From JBBIRG01 sp964410965 (GTDB lineage Bacteria > CLD3 > SB21 > JBBIRG01): a stretch of 64,000 nt of DNA. Position numbers and translations under genes: made by a program. This document shows positions 45,469-52,395 of the stretch, in pieces (within the stretch, counting starts at the first letter, position 1; each line of letters starts with the position of its first letter). The notes under the pieces were generated by a model, which worked only from the letters and a program-made list of their open reading frames with translations, did not search any database and was not told the DNA's origin. The stretch is taken from assembly GCA_964410965.1 (NCBI GenBank), contig CAYPIY010000004.1, positions 1 through 64,000 on the forward strand. The letters run 5' to 3'.

Positions 45469-45485
45469 TCAAAATTTGAGAATTT
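45469..45485. repeat. 17-bp direct repeat, right copy, within a palindrome
   Basis: TCAAAATTTGAGAATTT; here the flanking bases complete the perfect palindrome TCTCAAAATTTGAGA (45467-45481). Together with 43514-43530 it brackets the two-gene Mom-like cassette. Confidence 0.7.
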
Positions 45486-45514
45486 TTTATATATAATTTC
45501 TCGTATTATTGATG

Positions 45515-45536
45515 GGGCTGAGCGCCGGGTTAAGCC
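45515..45536 (-). other. attC-like half-site next to a cassette-like gene
   Basis: The plus strand reads GGGCTGAGCGCCGGGTTAAGCC, with GTTAAGC fitting the integron core GTTRRRY. On the minus strand, GCTTAAC (RYYYAAC) begins 12 bp after the stop of the 93-aa gene, followed by CCGGCGCTCAGCCC. This is where the attC of a gene cassette would start. The expected complementary half is missing; A+T-rich DNA follows instead. Confidence 0.35.
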
Positions 45537-45546
45537 GCTCATGCGA

Positions 45547-45828
45547 TTAAACCTTATCTAGACCAAACCATATGCGCCCAGCAGATTGAGTGACGAGAAC
45601 AGCGTATTTCATCTTGGTTTGATTGGCTGCCGTCTTTGCTTTTGCCAGGACATCTGATTGAGAAATGTCTCCTGAAATGTCGTATTCCGCATCTGGGAGT
45701 TGATAAGTGACACCATCGTTAGAAGTAATAGTTCGATCAAATCCCTGCTTCTCCATTTCGGAGTGTAACTTTTCATAGTCATTCCAATCTGCTTCGTGGA
45801 GCATTATGCGGACAGTGAAAGCGGCCAT
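45547..45828 (-). CDS. Small protein, possibly DUF2622 / GhoS-like, cassette-like
   Basis: 93 residues. Two sequence blocks, FTVRIMLHEADWNDYEKLHS and TITSNDGVTYQLPDAEYDIS, followed by YAVLVTQSAGRIWFGL, resemble a family of ~95-residue ferredoxin-like-fold proteins that I recall as DUF2622 (GhoS-like). GhoS is an endoribonuclease antitoxin in E. coli; similarity is remote and no toxin gene is adjacent, so no such role is claimed. AGGAG lies about 7 nt before the ATG. The attC-like half-site directly after the stop, and a weak GTTATGTGC at 45866-45874 upstream, suggest it was once an integron cassette. Confidence 0.65.
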   Translation of the reverse strand: MAAFTVRIMLHEADWNDYEKLHSEMEKQGFDRTITSNDGVTYQLPDAEYDISGDISQSDVLAKAKTAANQTKMKYAVLVTQSAGRIWFGLDKV

Positions 45829-46178
45829 GATTTTTCTCCTAATATTAATTTTTAAGGCGTCAATTGCACATAACTTCTATTATTTATAATAATTATCTAA
45901 ATTACTTTATTATCCTCCATACTCATATCCATCCATTTGTTTTACGCCATTACCATCAGGGGAGTTATACGGGTAATATAATACTAAAACCCGCTTAATC
46001 AAACAGCAATTTGCGGATTTCGGGCGATTCCGGCCCATCCGTGTACGTATTTTTTTTATTAAGCTTAACCGCCCGCTTCTATCCGTTTGAACCATCATAA
46101 TACTATTTAATTCGTTTCTGTATCTAAGAAAAGACACGTGAAAAGTAAGTAAAAAAACAGGCGAAGGCAAGGGGAATT

Positions 46179-46207
46179 CACCACGAAGGCACGAAGACAC
46201 AAAGGAA
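46179..46207. repeat. CACGAAGG-type dispersed repeat
   Basis: Three adjoining 8-9-mers CACGAAGG, CACGAAGA and CACAAAGG. This motif is found very widely as an intergenic repeat in environmental genomes. The surrounding stretch 45829-46217 holds no gene I can support. Confidence 0.5.
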
Positions 46208-46217
46208 TGAATAATTT

Positions 46218-46574
46218 TCATAAACTTTCTTTTGTTCTTTCTAGTTTTTCAATCGTTTCTTTTACCACTTTCGGCCATTCATATTCGCCGGTGGATTCCG
46301 GCCCGCCATGTGTGGAATCGTAAATAAATTCGATATAGGTGTAATAATGCGGTTCTTCATTTAACATCTTTTTCAATTCCGGTATGGATTCAACGGCTTT
46401 CATGGCGATTAAACCCTCGGCCGCATCCCGCTTAAAATGATATTCAGGAATGCGGCCTTCAGTGACATAACGGATGATTTTGCTGATGGCTTCAATTTCA
46501 TTCATGATCTCGGAATGTAATTCTATTAGAGCTTTTTTAATCTGGTGTTTTCTGTTATTAATTGGATTTGACAT
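46218..46574 (-). CDS. Hypothetical protein, helical
   Basis: About 118 residues from MSNPINNRKHQIKKALIELH; the frame reaches 46601. No family recognised. The first two thirds are charged and helical (EIMNEIEAISKIIRYVTEGR, GLIAMKAVESIPELKKMLNE), and a short aromatic part near the C-terminus reads YTYIEFIYDSTHGGPESTGE. The second helical block resembles a HEAT-like repeat unit. No signal peptide. It is separated from the 495-aa gene upstream by about 40 bp on the same strand. Its G+C content is closer to the core genome than that of its upstream neighbour. No clear ribosome binding site. Confidence 0.5.
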   Translation of the reverse strand: MSNPINNRKHQIKKALIELHSEIMNEIEAISKIIRYVTEGRIPEYHFKRDAAEGLIAMKAVESIPELKKMLNEEPHYYTYIEFIYDSTHGGPESTGEYEWPKVVKETIEKLERTKESL

Positions 46575-46613
46575 ATTTGTTTTTATTTTCAGTATCGACA
46601 TGAAATTGAATTA

Positions 46614-48071
46614 TTATTTTTTAATCTCTTTTAAATATGTAAAGATCGGCACATCAAAGCTCATATTTATAAACGATTTTCTCCTCATTCCTTTAAAATT
46701 TTCGTTTTCAATAATTGGCAAGGAATATGATATATTTAATTCAAGGTCATTATAAAATCGCATGCCTAAACCTGCACCAGTAAATAAATAGTTAAAATTT
46801 TTATTTGATTTAATATCAACAACATTATAAAGAATACCTGAAATATAAATCATTCCATAAATATTATTAATTAATGTTGGTTTAGGTTTTCTAGGCCATA
46901 CTCTATTAGTACCCCTATATTTGAAGGGTTCATTTTTATCAAAAGAATGTGTATATTTGAAGTCATAAAATAAGAATTTCAATCCTATCTTTTCACTCGC
47001 TAATCCTATGATATTGATATCGTCAGTTTTAGAACTTGTAGTATTAAAATTATTATTTTTTTTTATAAATATTCCACTATTGAGACCAATACTAAAAAAC
47101 GGTTCGATGCCTATATAATTATTTTTCAATGAAGAAAATTTACAAAATTTATCCTCTAAAGAAAGAATAATAGCTTCAACATCAATTTTAAATTTAAAAG
47201 GATTCGTGCTTTCCTCATCTTTACTCAATTCAATGATTGTATATCTTTGAATTATTTCCGCTAAATATACAATAAAATAATTTTGATGTAAATCTTTCTC
47301 TATGTTTGCATAATCAGAATAAGTTTTTATACTTTCAAAAAAAAGATGCATTAAATAAGTAATTGTTTTTTTGTCATATTCATTTATATTGCTTAAAATT
47401 TTTGTACTAATGATTGAATCGGATTCAACAAATTCTTTAAAAATTTTATCAAATTCTCCAACATCTTTTCTAAAAGCATCAATTAATATTTTGTATTTTT
47501 TATTATGAATAATACTATAGTTCGAATTACAGGTATCATGTAAATTTCTATGAAAATAACTATCTTGAAAAAAACCATAATTTTTCATGGTGTCATAATT
47601 ACATAATTTTGAATAAAACACATCAAATATAAGATTTCCAATATCTTTACAATCACGAGCCAAAGTGTCTTTTTTATCAAAAACAGGTTCAAATAAACTA
47701 TTAATACCATATCTCTTAATACTTTTTTCTTTATCATATGGAAGGTTAGAAATATTTAATAAATTTCGTACGTAGTAATCAGATATTTTATAAGTAATTG
47801 AATAAAAAACGATTTGTGTAATGATATCTTTTGTCATCACAGTTTTATTTTTTTGTGTTAATAATATATCCACTAAATTATAAACTGATATAAATGTTGC
47901 ATAGTTAGATGTTCTCACATGTTCGATAATAAAATCCTTTAGAATACGTTTTTTTAGTTCATCTTGTTTGGTGATAATAATGTTTGATAATAAATCAACA
48001 TCAATATTTTGACGTTGCGCATAAATATTATTTGATAATAATATCAAAATAATCATTAATATAGTTTTCAT
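46614..48071 (-). CDS. Hypothetical secreted protein, probable outer-membrane C-domain
   Basis: About 485 residues from MKTILMIILILLSNNIYAQR, a clear signal peptide. GGGGGA lies 6 nt before this ATG, preferred over the frame start at 48101. The middle is helical and Lys/Asn/Ile-rich. The last ~160 residues alternate polar and hydrophobic residues (IYISGILYNVVDIKSNKNFN, FTGAGLGMRFYNDLELNISY) as in small outer-membrane beta-barrels. Family not recognised. It is markedly A+T-rich compared with the core genome, which suggests transfer. Confidence 0.6.
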   Translation of the reverse strand: MKTILMIILILLSNNIYAQRQNIDVDLLSNIIITKQDELKKRILKDFIIEHVRTSNYATFISVYNLVDILLTQKNKTVMTKDIITQIVFYSITYKISDYYVRNLLNISNLPYDKEKSIKRYGINSLFEPVFDKKDTLARDCKDIGNLIFDVFYSKLCNYDTMKNYGFFQDSYFHRNLHDTCNSNYSIIHNKKYKILIDAFRKDVGEFDKIFKEFVESDSIISTKILSNINEYDKKTITYLMHLFFESIKTYSDYANIEKDLHQNYFIVYLAEIIQRYTIIELSKDEESTNPFKFKIDVEAIILSLEDKFCKFSSLKNNYIGIEPFFSIGLNSGIFIKKNNNFNTTSSKTDDINIIGLASEKIGLKFLFYDFKYTHSFDKNEPFKYRGTNRVWPRKPKPTLINNIYGMIYISGILYNVVDIKSNKNFNYLFTGAGLGMRFYNDLELNISYSLPIIENENFKGMRRKSFINMSFDVPIFTYLKEIKK

Positions 48072-48318
48072 AATTTTCCCCCTTATTAATTTTGTTCTCA
48101 AGTTTTTTTCTCAGGTTTTTTAGATACCGAAACTCCCCGTCGGTTCCCTCGTTCTTCCCATGTAATTATGTTTGCGCATATCATCCCGCCTATTTACCCT
48201 TCTAATATATAGACGAATGAAATGAAAATTTATCCATTTTTATGCCATTTTTTTGGAATTCCATTGTTTATTATGGGTTTAAATTGTTCTCGCCAAGGCG
48301 CAAAGGAACAGGGCAAAA

Positions 48319-48570
48319 AACGTTTTTCGTGCTATAAAAAATTTGGGAAGTATGACGAATAACGTTTTTCATGCCGTAAAATATTTGGGAAACATGGCAA
48401 ATAACGTTCTTCGTGCCATAAAATATTTGGGAAGTATGACGAATAACGTTCTTCGTGCCGTAAAAAATTTGGGAAGTATAACAAATAACGTTTTTCGTGC
48501 CATAAAAAATCTGGGAAGTATGACAAATAACGTTCTTCGTGCCGTAAAAAATTTGGGAAGTATGATAAAA
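48319..48570. repeat. Tandem repeat, six units of exactly 42 bp
   Basis: Units begin at 48319, 48361, 48403, 48445, 48487 and 48529. They follow the pattern AACGTT(T/C)TTCGTGCC-TAAAA.ATTTGGGAAGTATGACGAAT with scattered substitutions. The period is a multiple of three and there are no stops in two frames, so both strands have apparent 14-residue peptide repeats. There are no spacers, so it is not a CRISPR array. The 5' side (48286-48318) is another widely dispersed sequence of the type CGCCAAGGCGCAAAGG. 48102-48318 holds no gene I can support. Confidence 0.9.
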
Positions 48571-48624
48571 AACGATTTTTATTGTATTTACGTTTTCGGG
48601 AGCGGGTTGAGAATGCTTTGTCAT

Positions 48625-49032
48625 GGCGGTTGCGTTATCGTAATCGTTGATTTTTAATGTTTTAACCGGCTGAGGCGTTTAACTATCGCCAGGATTTGGA
48701 TTGAACTGATCGTCCGGTAGTAAGCGTTGTCATGTTGAAATGCCCGTTTTTAGTCCTTTCATATCTATAAGACAATTATCTCTGTAAAAAAGTACTTTTT
48801 TGGACTGTAAATGTTCATTTAGGGTTTTTTCAGGCTGTAAAATGTATTCCCCTTGATATAAAGAGGCCTGAGCACGAAAAAAAGTACCCTTGGAGGGTGA
48901 TTTTTTTTTAAAAAGGGATCCCCTGTTTTCTCTATCCATACCCGGCGGATTACCCATCCGCTATCCGCGGAACCGGTCCTGTCGTAATGCACCCTGTTTA
49001 CCCGCATGATAATTTAAACTACGAATCATTCC
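48625..49032. other. Non-coding stretch without a supported gene
   Basis: This is part of the island's right flank. It contains a perfect 16-bp palindrome AAAAAAGTACTTTTTT (48786-48801) that could form a hairpin. An apparent minus-strand 75-codon frame (48730-48957) has no ribosome binding site and odd composition, and is not accepted as a gene. Confidence 0.4.
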
Positions 49033-49281
49033 ATGGATGCCGAAGACCAGAAACAACGCAAAAGAAAAGAAAACGATGTTCAGGTAATTCAATCGCGTCG
49101 GGTCATGCCTGGTAACAACAGTCTGATCCTGATACGATTAAATAAATTGTCACCGCAAGGATTATCACAAATCAAAACTATGATCGATGAAACTAAGCCC
49201 GTGAATAAATGGATATCAATAAATGAATGCCGGCAGGGTTTGTTAAACAGTTGTAAAGTTCATTCATACGTAAAGCGTTGA
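49033..49281 (+). CDS. Small hypothetical protein (doubtful)
   Basis: 82 codons starting MDAEDQKQRKRKENDVQVIQ. It is hydrophilic at first, then has mixed helical segments (LILIRLNKLSPQGLSQIKTM). No ribosome binding site is visible and no family is recognised. It is listed only because it is the sole plausible frame in a 700-bp gap. Confidence 0.25.
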   Translation: MDAEDQKQRKRKENDVQVIQSRRVMPGNNSLILIRLNKLSPQGLSQIKTMIDETKPVNKWISINECRQGLLNSCKVHSYVKR

Positions 49282-49329
49282 AGTGAACAATGATGAAACA
49301 TGAATAAAATAATGTGACTATAAGCGGCG

Positions 49330-49755
49330 CTATTTCTGATCAATAGCTTGATTCAAAATATCAAGACCATTAATGACGAGTTGAAGTTTGTCGTCCGATA
49401 ATTTGTTTTTAATGTATTTTTCGCATTTGTTTTTATATCCGTCAATGCTTTTCTTTGCTTGCCTGCCTTTAGGAGTAAGTCTAAGCTGAACGCGGCGGCG
49501 GTCCTGGATTTCATTATACCGCTCAACAAAACCATCGTTGACGAGGGCGTCAATAACCCGGCTCGACCTGGATTGGGAGAGTTTTAATAACGAAGCCACA
49601 TCCGTACACTGGATCGTTTTAACGTCGCCGGGAAGAACGATAAAAAACTGAAATTGCGCCGGCGATAACTTTAAATGCTCCATGATTTTCTGATCCGAAA
49701 TCCTGCATTTATCGATCACACGATACAAAAGGCTGCTGATGGGTTCGTAATACAT
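49330..49755 (-). CDS. MarR family transcriptional regulator
   Basis: 141 residues, the typical length. It has an N-terminal dimerisation helix, then the winged helix with recognition region VASLLKLSQSRSSRVIDALV and the wing DRRRVQLRLTPKGRQ with the conserved Asp-Arg-Arg. The C-terminal helix closes the dimer interface. MarR proteins bind palindromes as dimers and are usually repressors released by a small ligand or oxidation; this one has a single cysteine in CRISDQ, another in TIQCTD, and a third in the C-terminal half. It is divergently transcribed from the DsrE2-TusA-Hdr operon, with a strong palindrome between them, so it very likely controls that operon and itself. Confidence 0.9.
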   Translation of the reverse strand: MYYEPISSLLYRVIDKCRISDQKIMEHLKLSPAQFQFFIVLPGDVKTIQCTDVASLLKLSQSRSSRVIDALVNDGFVERYNEIQDRRRVQLRLTPKGRQAKKSIDGYKNKCEKYIKNKLSDDKLQLVINGLDILNQAIDQK

Positions 49756-49826
49756 ATCCGTAAAGAAGGTTGGTTAACTGAATGTATCGGATTATACATA
49801 ATTTATATGCCATTAGCAAATAATAC

Positions 49827-49855
49827 TTGACAATGTCATCAGAATAAATTATGTT
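49827..49855 (+). promoter_or_regulatory. Promoter of the DsrE2-TusA-Hdr operon
   Basis: TTGACA at 49827-49832 and TATGTT at 49850-49855 are separated by exactly 17 bp. The predicted transcription start near 49862 is about 100 nt before the DsrE2 ATG. Confidence 0.7.
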
Positions 49856-49862
49856 ACTGGCA

Positions 49863-49883
49863 TAATATGTTATTAACATATTA
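49863..49883. promoter_or_regulatory. Perfect 21-bp palindrome, likely MarR operator
   Basis: TAATATGTTATTAACATATTA is symmetric about its central base. It starts at the predicted transcription start, where a bound dimer would block initiation. An overlapping weaker palindrome (ATTATG-N7-CATAAT, 49848-49866) covers the -10 element. Confidence 0.65.
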
Positions 49884-49962
49884 GATCAATCCTGATACCG
49901 AATGCCTCTATAGATTTAAAAAAAGCCTTATACCGATCATCATAAACCATTAAAAAAGACCT

Positions 49963-50532
49963 ATGAGTATGGAAACCGATTTCTCGAAACAATACGAAGA
50001 ACTGAATAACGAAGTGACCGCATTAAAAAAGAAGGTGTCCAAATTAGAGAAAGCCCGCAAAGATCAGCTCTCCATGGCTGTTGTGTCGGGCGATATGGAC
50101 AAAATCCTTGCGACGATGATTATCTCGCTCGCGGCGGCCGCCATGGATACCAAAGTAAAACTTTTCTTTTCATTTTGGGCCCTTTCCGCTCTCCGCGACC
50201 CTAAAAAATCGGGAAAAGGCAAGGATTTTATGTCCACAATGTTCGGCATCATGCTTCCAAAGCGTAATAAGCTGAAATTGTCCAAATTAAACATGCTCGG
50301 CATGGGGCCGGTCATGATCCGGGGCATCATGAAAAAGAAAAAGGTTATGTCCCTGCAGGAAATGTTTATTAAAGCGGGAGAATTAGGCATTGAGATCGTG
50401 ATATGCGAAATGTCCATGGACCTGATGGGATTCAAAAAAGAAGAATTTATCGACTATCCGCATTTAAGTTACGCGGGCGCGGCAACCTTTGTCGCTGACG
50501 CCGGCGAAAGCGCCATGCAGCTTTTTATTTAA
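49963..50532 (+). CDS. DsrE2 family protein (DsrE/DsrF/DrsH-like, membrane-associated)
   Basis: 189 residues. A coiled-coil start (QYEELNNEVTALKKKVSKLE) is followed by the DsrE-like fold with a hydrophobic part ILATMIISLAAAAMDTKVKL and the family motif FFSFWALSALRD. The motif EIVICEMSMDLMGFKKEEFI carries the conserved cysteine, and YAGAATFVADAGESAMQLFI ends the protein. DsrE2 proteins are thought to carry persulfide sulfur and pass it to or from TusA. TusA follows 40 bp downstream, which is the classic pairing in sulfur-oxidation gene sets. It is the first gene of the operon. Confidence 0.88.
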   Translation: MSMETDFSKQYEELNNEVTALKKKVSKLEKARKDQLSMAVVSGDMDKILATMIISLAAAAMDTKVKLFFSFWALSALRDPKKSGKGKDFMSTMFGIMLPKRNKLKLSKLNMLGMGPVMIRGIMKKKKVMSLQEMFIKAGELGIEIVICEMSMDLMGFKKEEFIDYPHLSYAGAATFVADAGESAMQLFI

Positions 50533-50572
50533 TCTAATTAATCCTATATAACCCATTTAAGCGATCAAATTT

Positions 50573-50824
50573 ATGACAAAAGAAGAATTAAAAGCGCTGA
50601 AAGTAAACATTTCTGTCGATGCCCGCGGAACAGCATGTCCCGGTCCCCTCTTAGCGGCAAAAAAATCCATCGGGGAAATTGAATCCGGCGAAATCATGGA
50701 AATCCTTTCGGCGGACGAAGGAACCAAAAACGACATCCCCCGCTGGTGTGAAAAGGTCGGACACCAGTACCTCGGTTTCTTCGACGAGGACAGCTTCAGC
50801 CGTTTATTCTTAATTAAAGAATAA
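50573..50824 (+). CDS. tusA: TusA-like sulfurtransferase
   Basis: 83 residues, the normal size. The signature TACPGPLLAAKKSIGEIESG carries the CPGP motif whose cysteine forms a persulfide. TusA relays sulfur between proteins, for tRNA thiolation or dissimilatory sulfur metabolism. Here the neighbours (DsrE2 upstream, Hdr-like redox subunits downstream) favour a role in sulfur trafficking for energy metabolism over tRNA modification; that is inference. An 'ACPGP...IESGE...ADEGTKNDIPRWCEKVGHQYL' order is family-typical, and the second cysteine lies in RWCEK. Confidence 0.92.
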   Translation: MTKEELKALKVNISVDARGTACPGPLLAAKKSIGEIESGEIMEILSADEGTKNDIPRWCEKVGHQYLGFFDEDSFSRLFLIKE

Positions 50825-50902
50825 TCATTCCAATTAACCTTATTTCTGATTGCTGTTTCTTTAAAAAAGAAGAAGCAATTGAGCCTTTCTTTTCTTTCAA
50901 TT

Positions 50903-51304
50903 ATGACTAACGATAAAAAATCTCCAAAGATATTGGTTTTTTCAACCGATAAAATTTCCGATCCGGGCATTGACCAGGCCGGGTTAAGGAAAATACATTA
51001 TTCCCCGACGGTGTATGTGATCAGTTTGCCCTGTTCCTCAGGCGTGAAACCGCGCTGGATACTCCACGCCTTCGAAAAAGGCTTTGACGGGGTATTTATC
51101 GCCGCCGACGGACACGAATGTTCCTATAGCTCACGTTGCGCTGACCACACCAATACTATCGTTGTAGAAGCGCAAAAGCTGATGACCGGGAAAAATATAA
51201 ATCCAAAACGCATCCGGATGGCCGCACTGTGCTCCGTGTGCGCCGAGCCTTTCGCGAGCCACATGGAAAATTTCGGAAAAATTTTGGAAGGTCTGGAAAA
51301 TTAA
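50903..51304 (+). CDS. Hydrogenase iron-sulfur (MvhD-like) subunit
   Basis: About 133 residues from the ATG at 50903 (MTNDKKSPKILVFSTDKISD), preferred to the longer frame at 50879. MvhD-type cysteines are present: the cysteine of VISLPCSSGVKPRWIL, then DGHECSYSSRCADHTNT, and LCSVCAEPFASHM. In methanogens MvhD is a [2Fe-2S] protein that passes electrons between hydrogenase and HdrA; related domains are fused to QmoB in sulfate reducers. No hydrogenase gene is here, so the partner is probably one of the two HdrA-like proteins encoded next. Confidence 0.88.
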   Translation: MTNDKKSPKILVFSTDKISDPGIDQAGLRKIHYSPTVYVISLPCSSGVKPRWILHAFEKGFDGVFIAADGHECSYSSRCADHTNTIVVEAQKLMTGKNINPKRIRMAALCSVCAEPFASHMENFGKILEGLEN

Positions 51305-51348
51305 TTCATCATGGTATGATGATATTTATTATTATTAAAAAATGAAAT

Positions 51349-52281
51349 ATGAGCAAAACAACCGATAATAATTACGACGTATTAGTCATCGGCGGAGGCA
51401 TTGCCGGGCAGGAAACCGCGTTGAGCCTTGCCGATATGGATTATAAAGTGCTGCTGGTGGAAAAAGGCCTTTCTATCGGGGGAAAAATGATTCAATTGAG
51501 CAAGGTATTCCCGACGCTCGACTGCGCCGCCTGTATTACCACGCCGAAAATGTCGGAAACCGCGCGTCATCCGAATATTACTTTGATGCTTAATGCGGAA
51601 ATTGACGACATTCAAAAAAATTCCGGCGACGAATTTGATATCCATGTCACCCAAAAGCCGCGTTACGTTATCCAGGAAAATTGTACCGGCTGCCAGCAAT
51701 GTGAAGTCGCATGTCCTGAAGTCAGACATGACGAATATAACGCTAATCTTGCGGGAAGAAAAGTTGCCTATATCCCGTTCAGCCTGGCTAATCCCCGCAT
51801 AGCGACGATTGACCGCCAGGACCATTCCGCGCCCTGCATTAATACCTGTCCCGGCGGGGTCAAAGCGTACGGGTATATCACGCTGGCCCGTAACGGGCAA
51901 TATGAAGACGCGATGAAACTGCACCTGGAAGATATTCCTTTCCCGGGAAGCCTTGGCCGCGCCTGCTATCATCCCTGCCAGACGGAGTGCACACGCGCCA
52001 TGGTCGAAGAACCTGTGGATATTCGTAAAATCAAAAGGTTTTTCTCGGACTGGTACTATGAAAAATATCCTGAAGCTCCCCCGGTTGACATCAAAGAAAA
52101 AACCGGGAAAAGAATTGCCGTTATTGGTTCCGGACCGGCCGGAATTACAGCCGCCTATCATTTAGCGTTAAAAGGTCATACCGTAAAAATATTTGAAGCC
52201 GCGCCGAGCGCCGGCGGGATGCTCCGATTAGCTTTACCCGAATACCGCGCGCCCAAAGACGTGGTTGACCGGGACCTGTAA
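51349..52281 (+). CDS. HdrA-like flavoprotein with GltD-type insert, N-terminal part (interrupted by in-frame TAA)
   Basis: 310 codons up to a TAA at 52279-52281. FAD-binding Rossmann start YDVLVIGGGIAGQETALSLA is followed by the HdrA-typical CAACITTPKMSE. A ferredoxin-type cluster motif (NCTGCQQCEVACPEV) comes next. A second part resembles the glutamate synthase small subunit (YHPCQTECTRAM, then RIAVIGSGPAGITAAYHLAL). The reading frame continues without shift after the TAA into the gene at 52396, and the sequence on either side (DVVDRDL | NITVLGVEIE) joins into a normal GltD-like fold. The full reading would be 936 codons. The single change AAA to TAA would create this stop. It may be a pseudogene, a sequencing or assembly error, or a read-through site. 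Confidence 0.85.
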   Translation: MSKTTDNNYDVLVIGGGIAGQETALSLADMDYKVLLVEKGLSIGGKMIQLSKVFPTLDCAACITTPKMSETARHPNITLMLNAEIDDIQKNSGDEFDIHVTQKPRYVIQENCTGCQQCEVACPEVRHDEYNANLAGRKVAYIPFSLANPRIATIDRQDHSAPCINTCPGGVKAYGYITLARNGQYEDAMKLHLEDIPFPGSLGRACYHPCQTECTRAMVEEPVDIRKIKRFFSDWYYEKYPEAPPVDIKEKTGKRIAVIGSGPAGITAAYHLALKGHTVKIFEAAPSAGGMLRLALPEYRAPKDVVDRDL

Positions 52282-52395
52282 AACATTACAGTCCTCGGCG
52301 TTGAAATAGAAGTCAATAGACCTGTCACCGACCTGAAATCCCTGAAAGATCAGGGTTTCGATGCGGTTTTTGTAGGCGTAGGAACGCATAAAGCC

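Noticed and set aside
45910..46221. 103-codon minus-strand frame
   Set aside because: It runs through the dispersed CACGAAGG repeat and has no ribosome binding site or family match; probably spurious, possibly over a mobile-element remnant I cannot identify.
48319..48570. CRISPR-like regular repeat
   Set aside because: The 42-bp units adjoin directly without spacers, have no cas genes nearby and vary between units, so it is a tandem repeat.
48730..48957. 75-codon minus-strand frame in the island's right flank
   Set aside because: No ribosome binding site; crosses the AAAAAAGTACTTTTTT palindrome; no recognisable motif.
51382..52161. 259-codon minus-strand frame opposite the HdrA-like gene
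   Set aside because: Antisense shadow of a recognised flavoprotein.
52279..52281. Recoding (selenocysteine or pyrrolysine) at the internal stop
   Set aside because: The codon is TAA, not TGA or TAG, and the expected residue by context is lysine; no structure like a SECIS element was seen.
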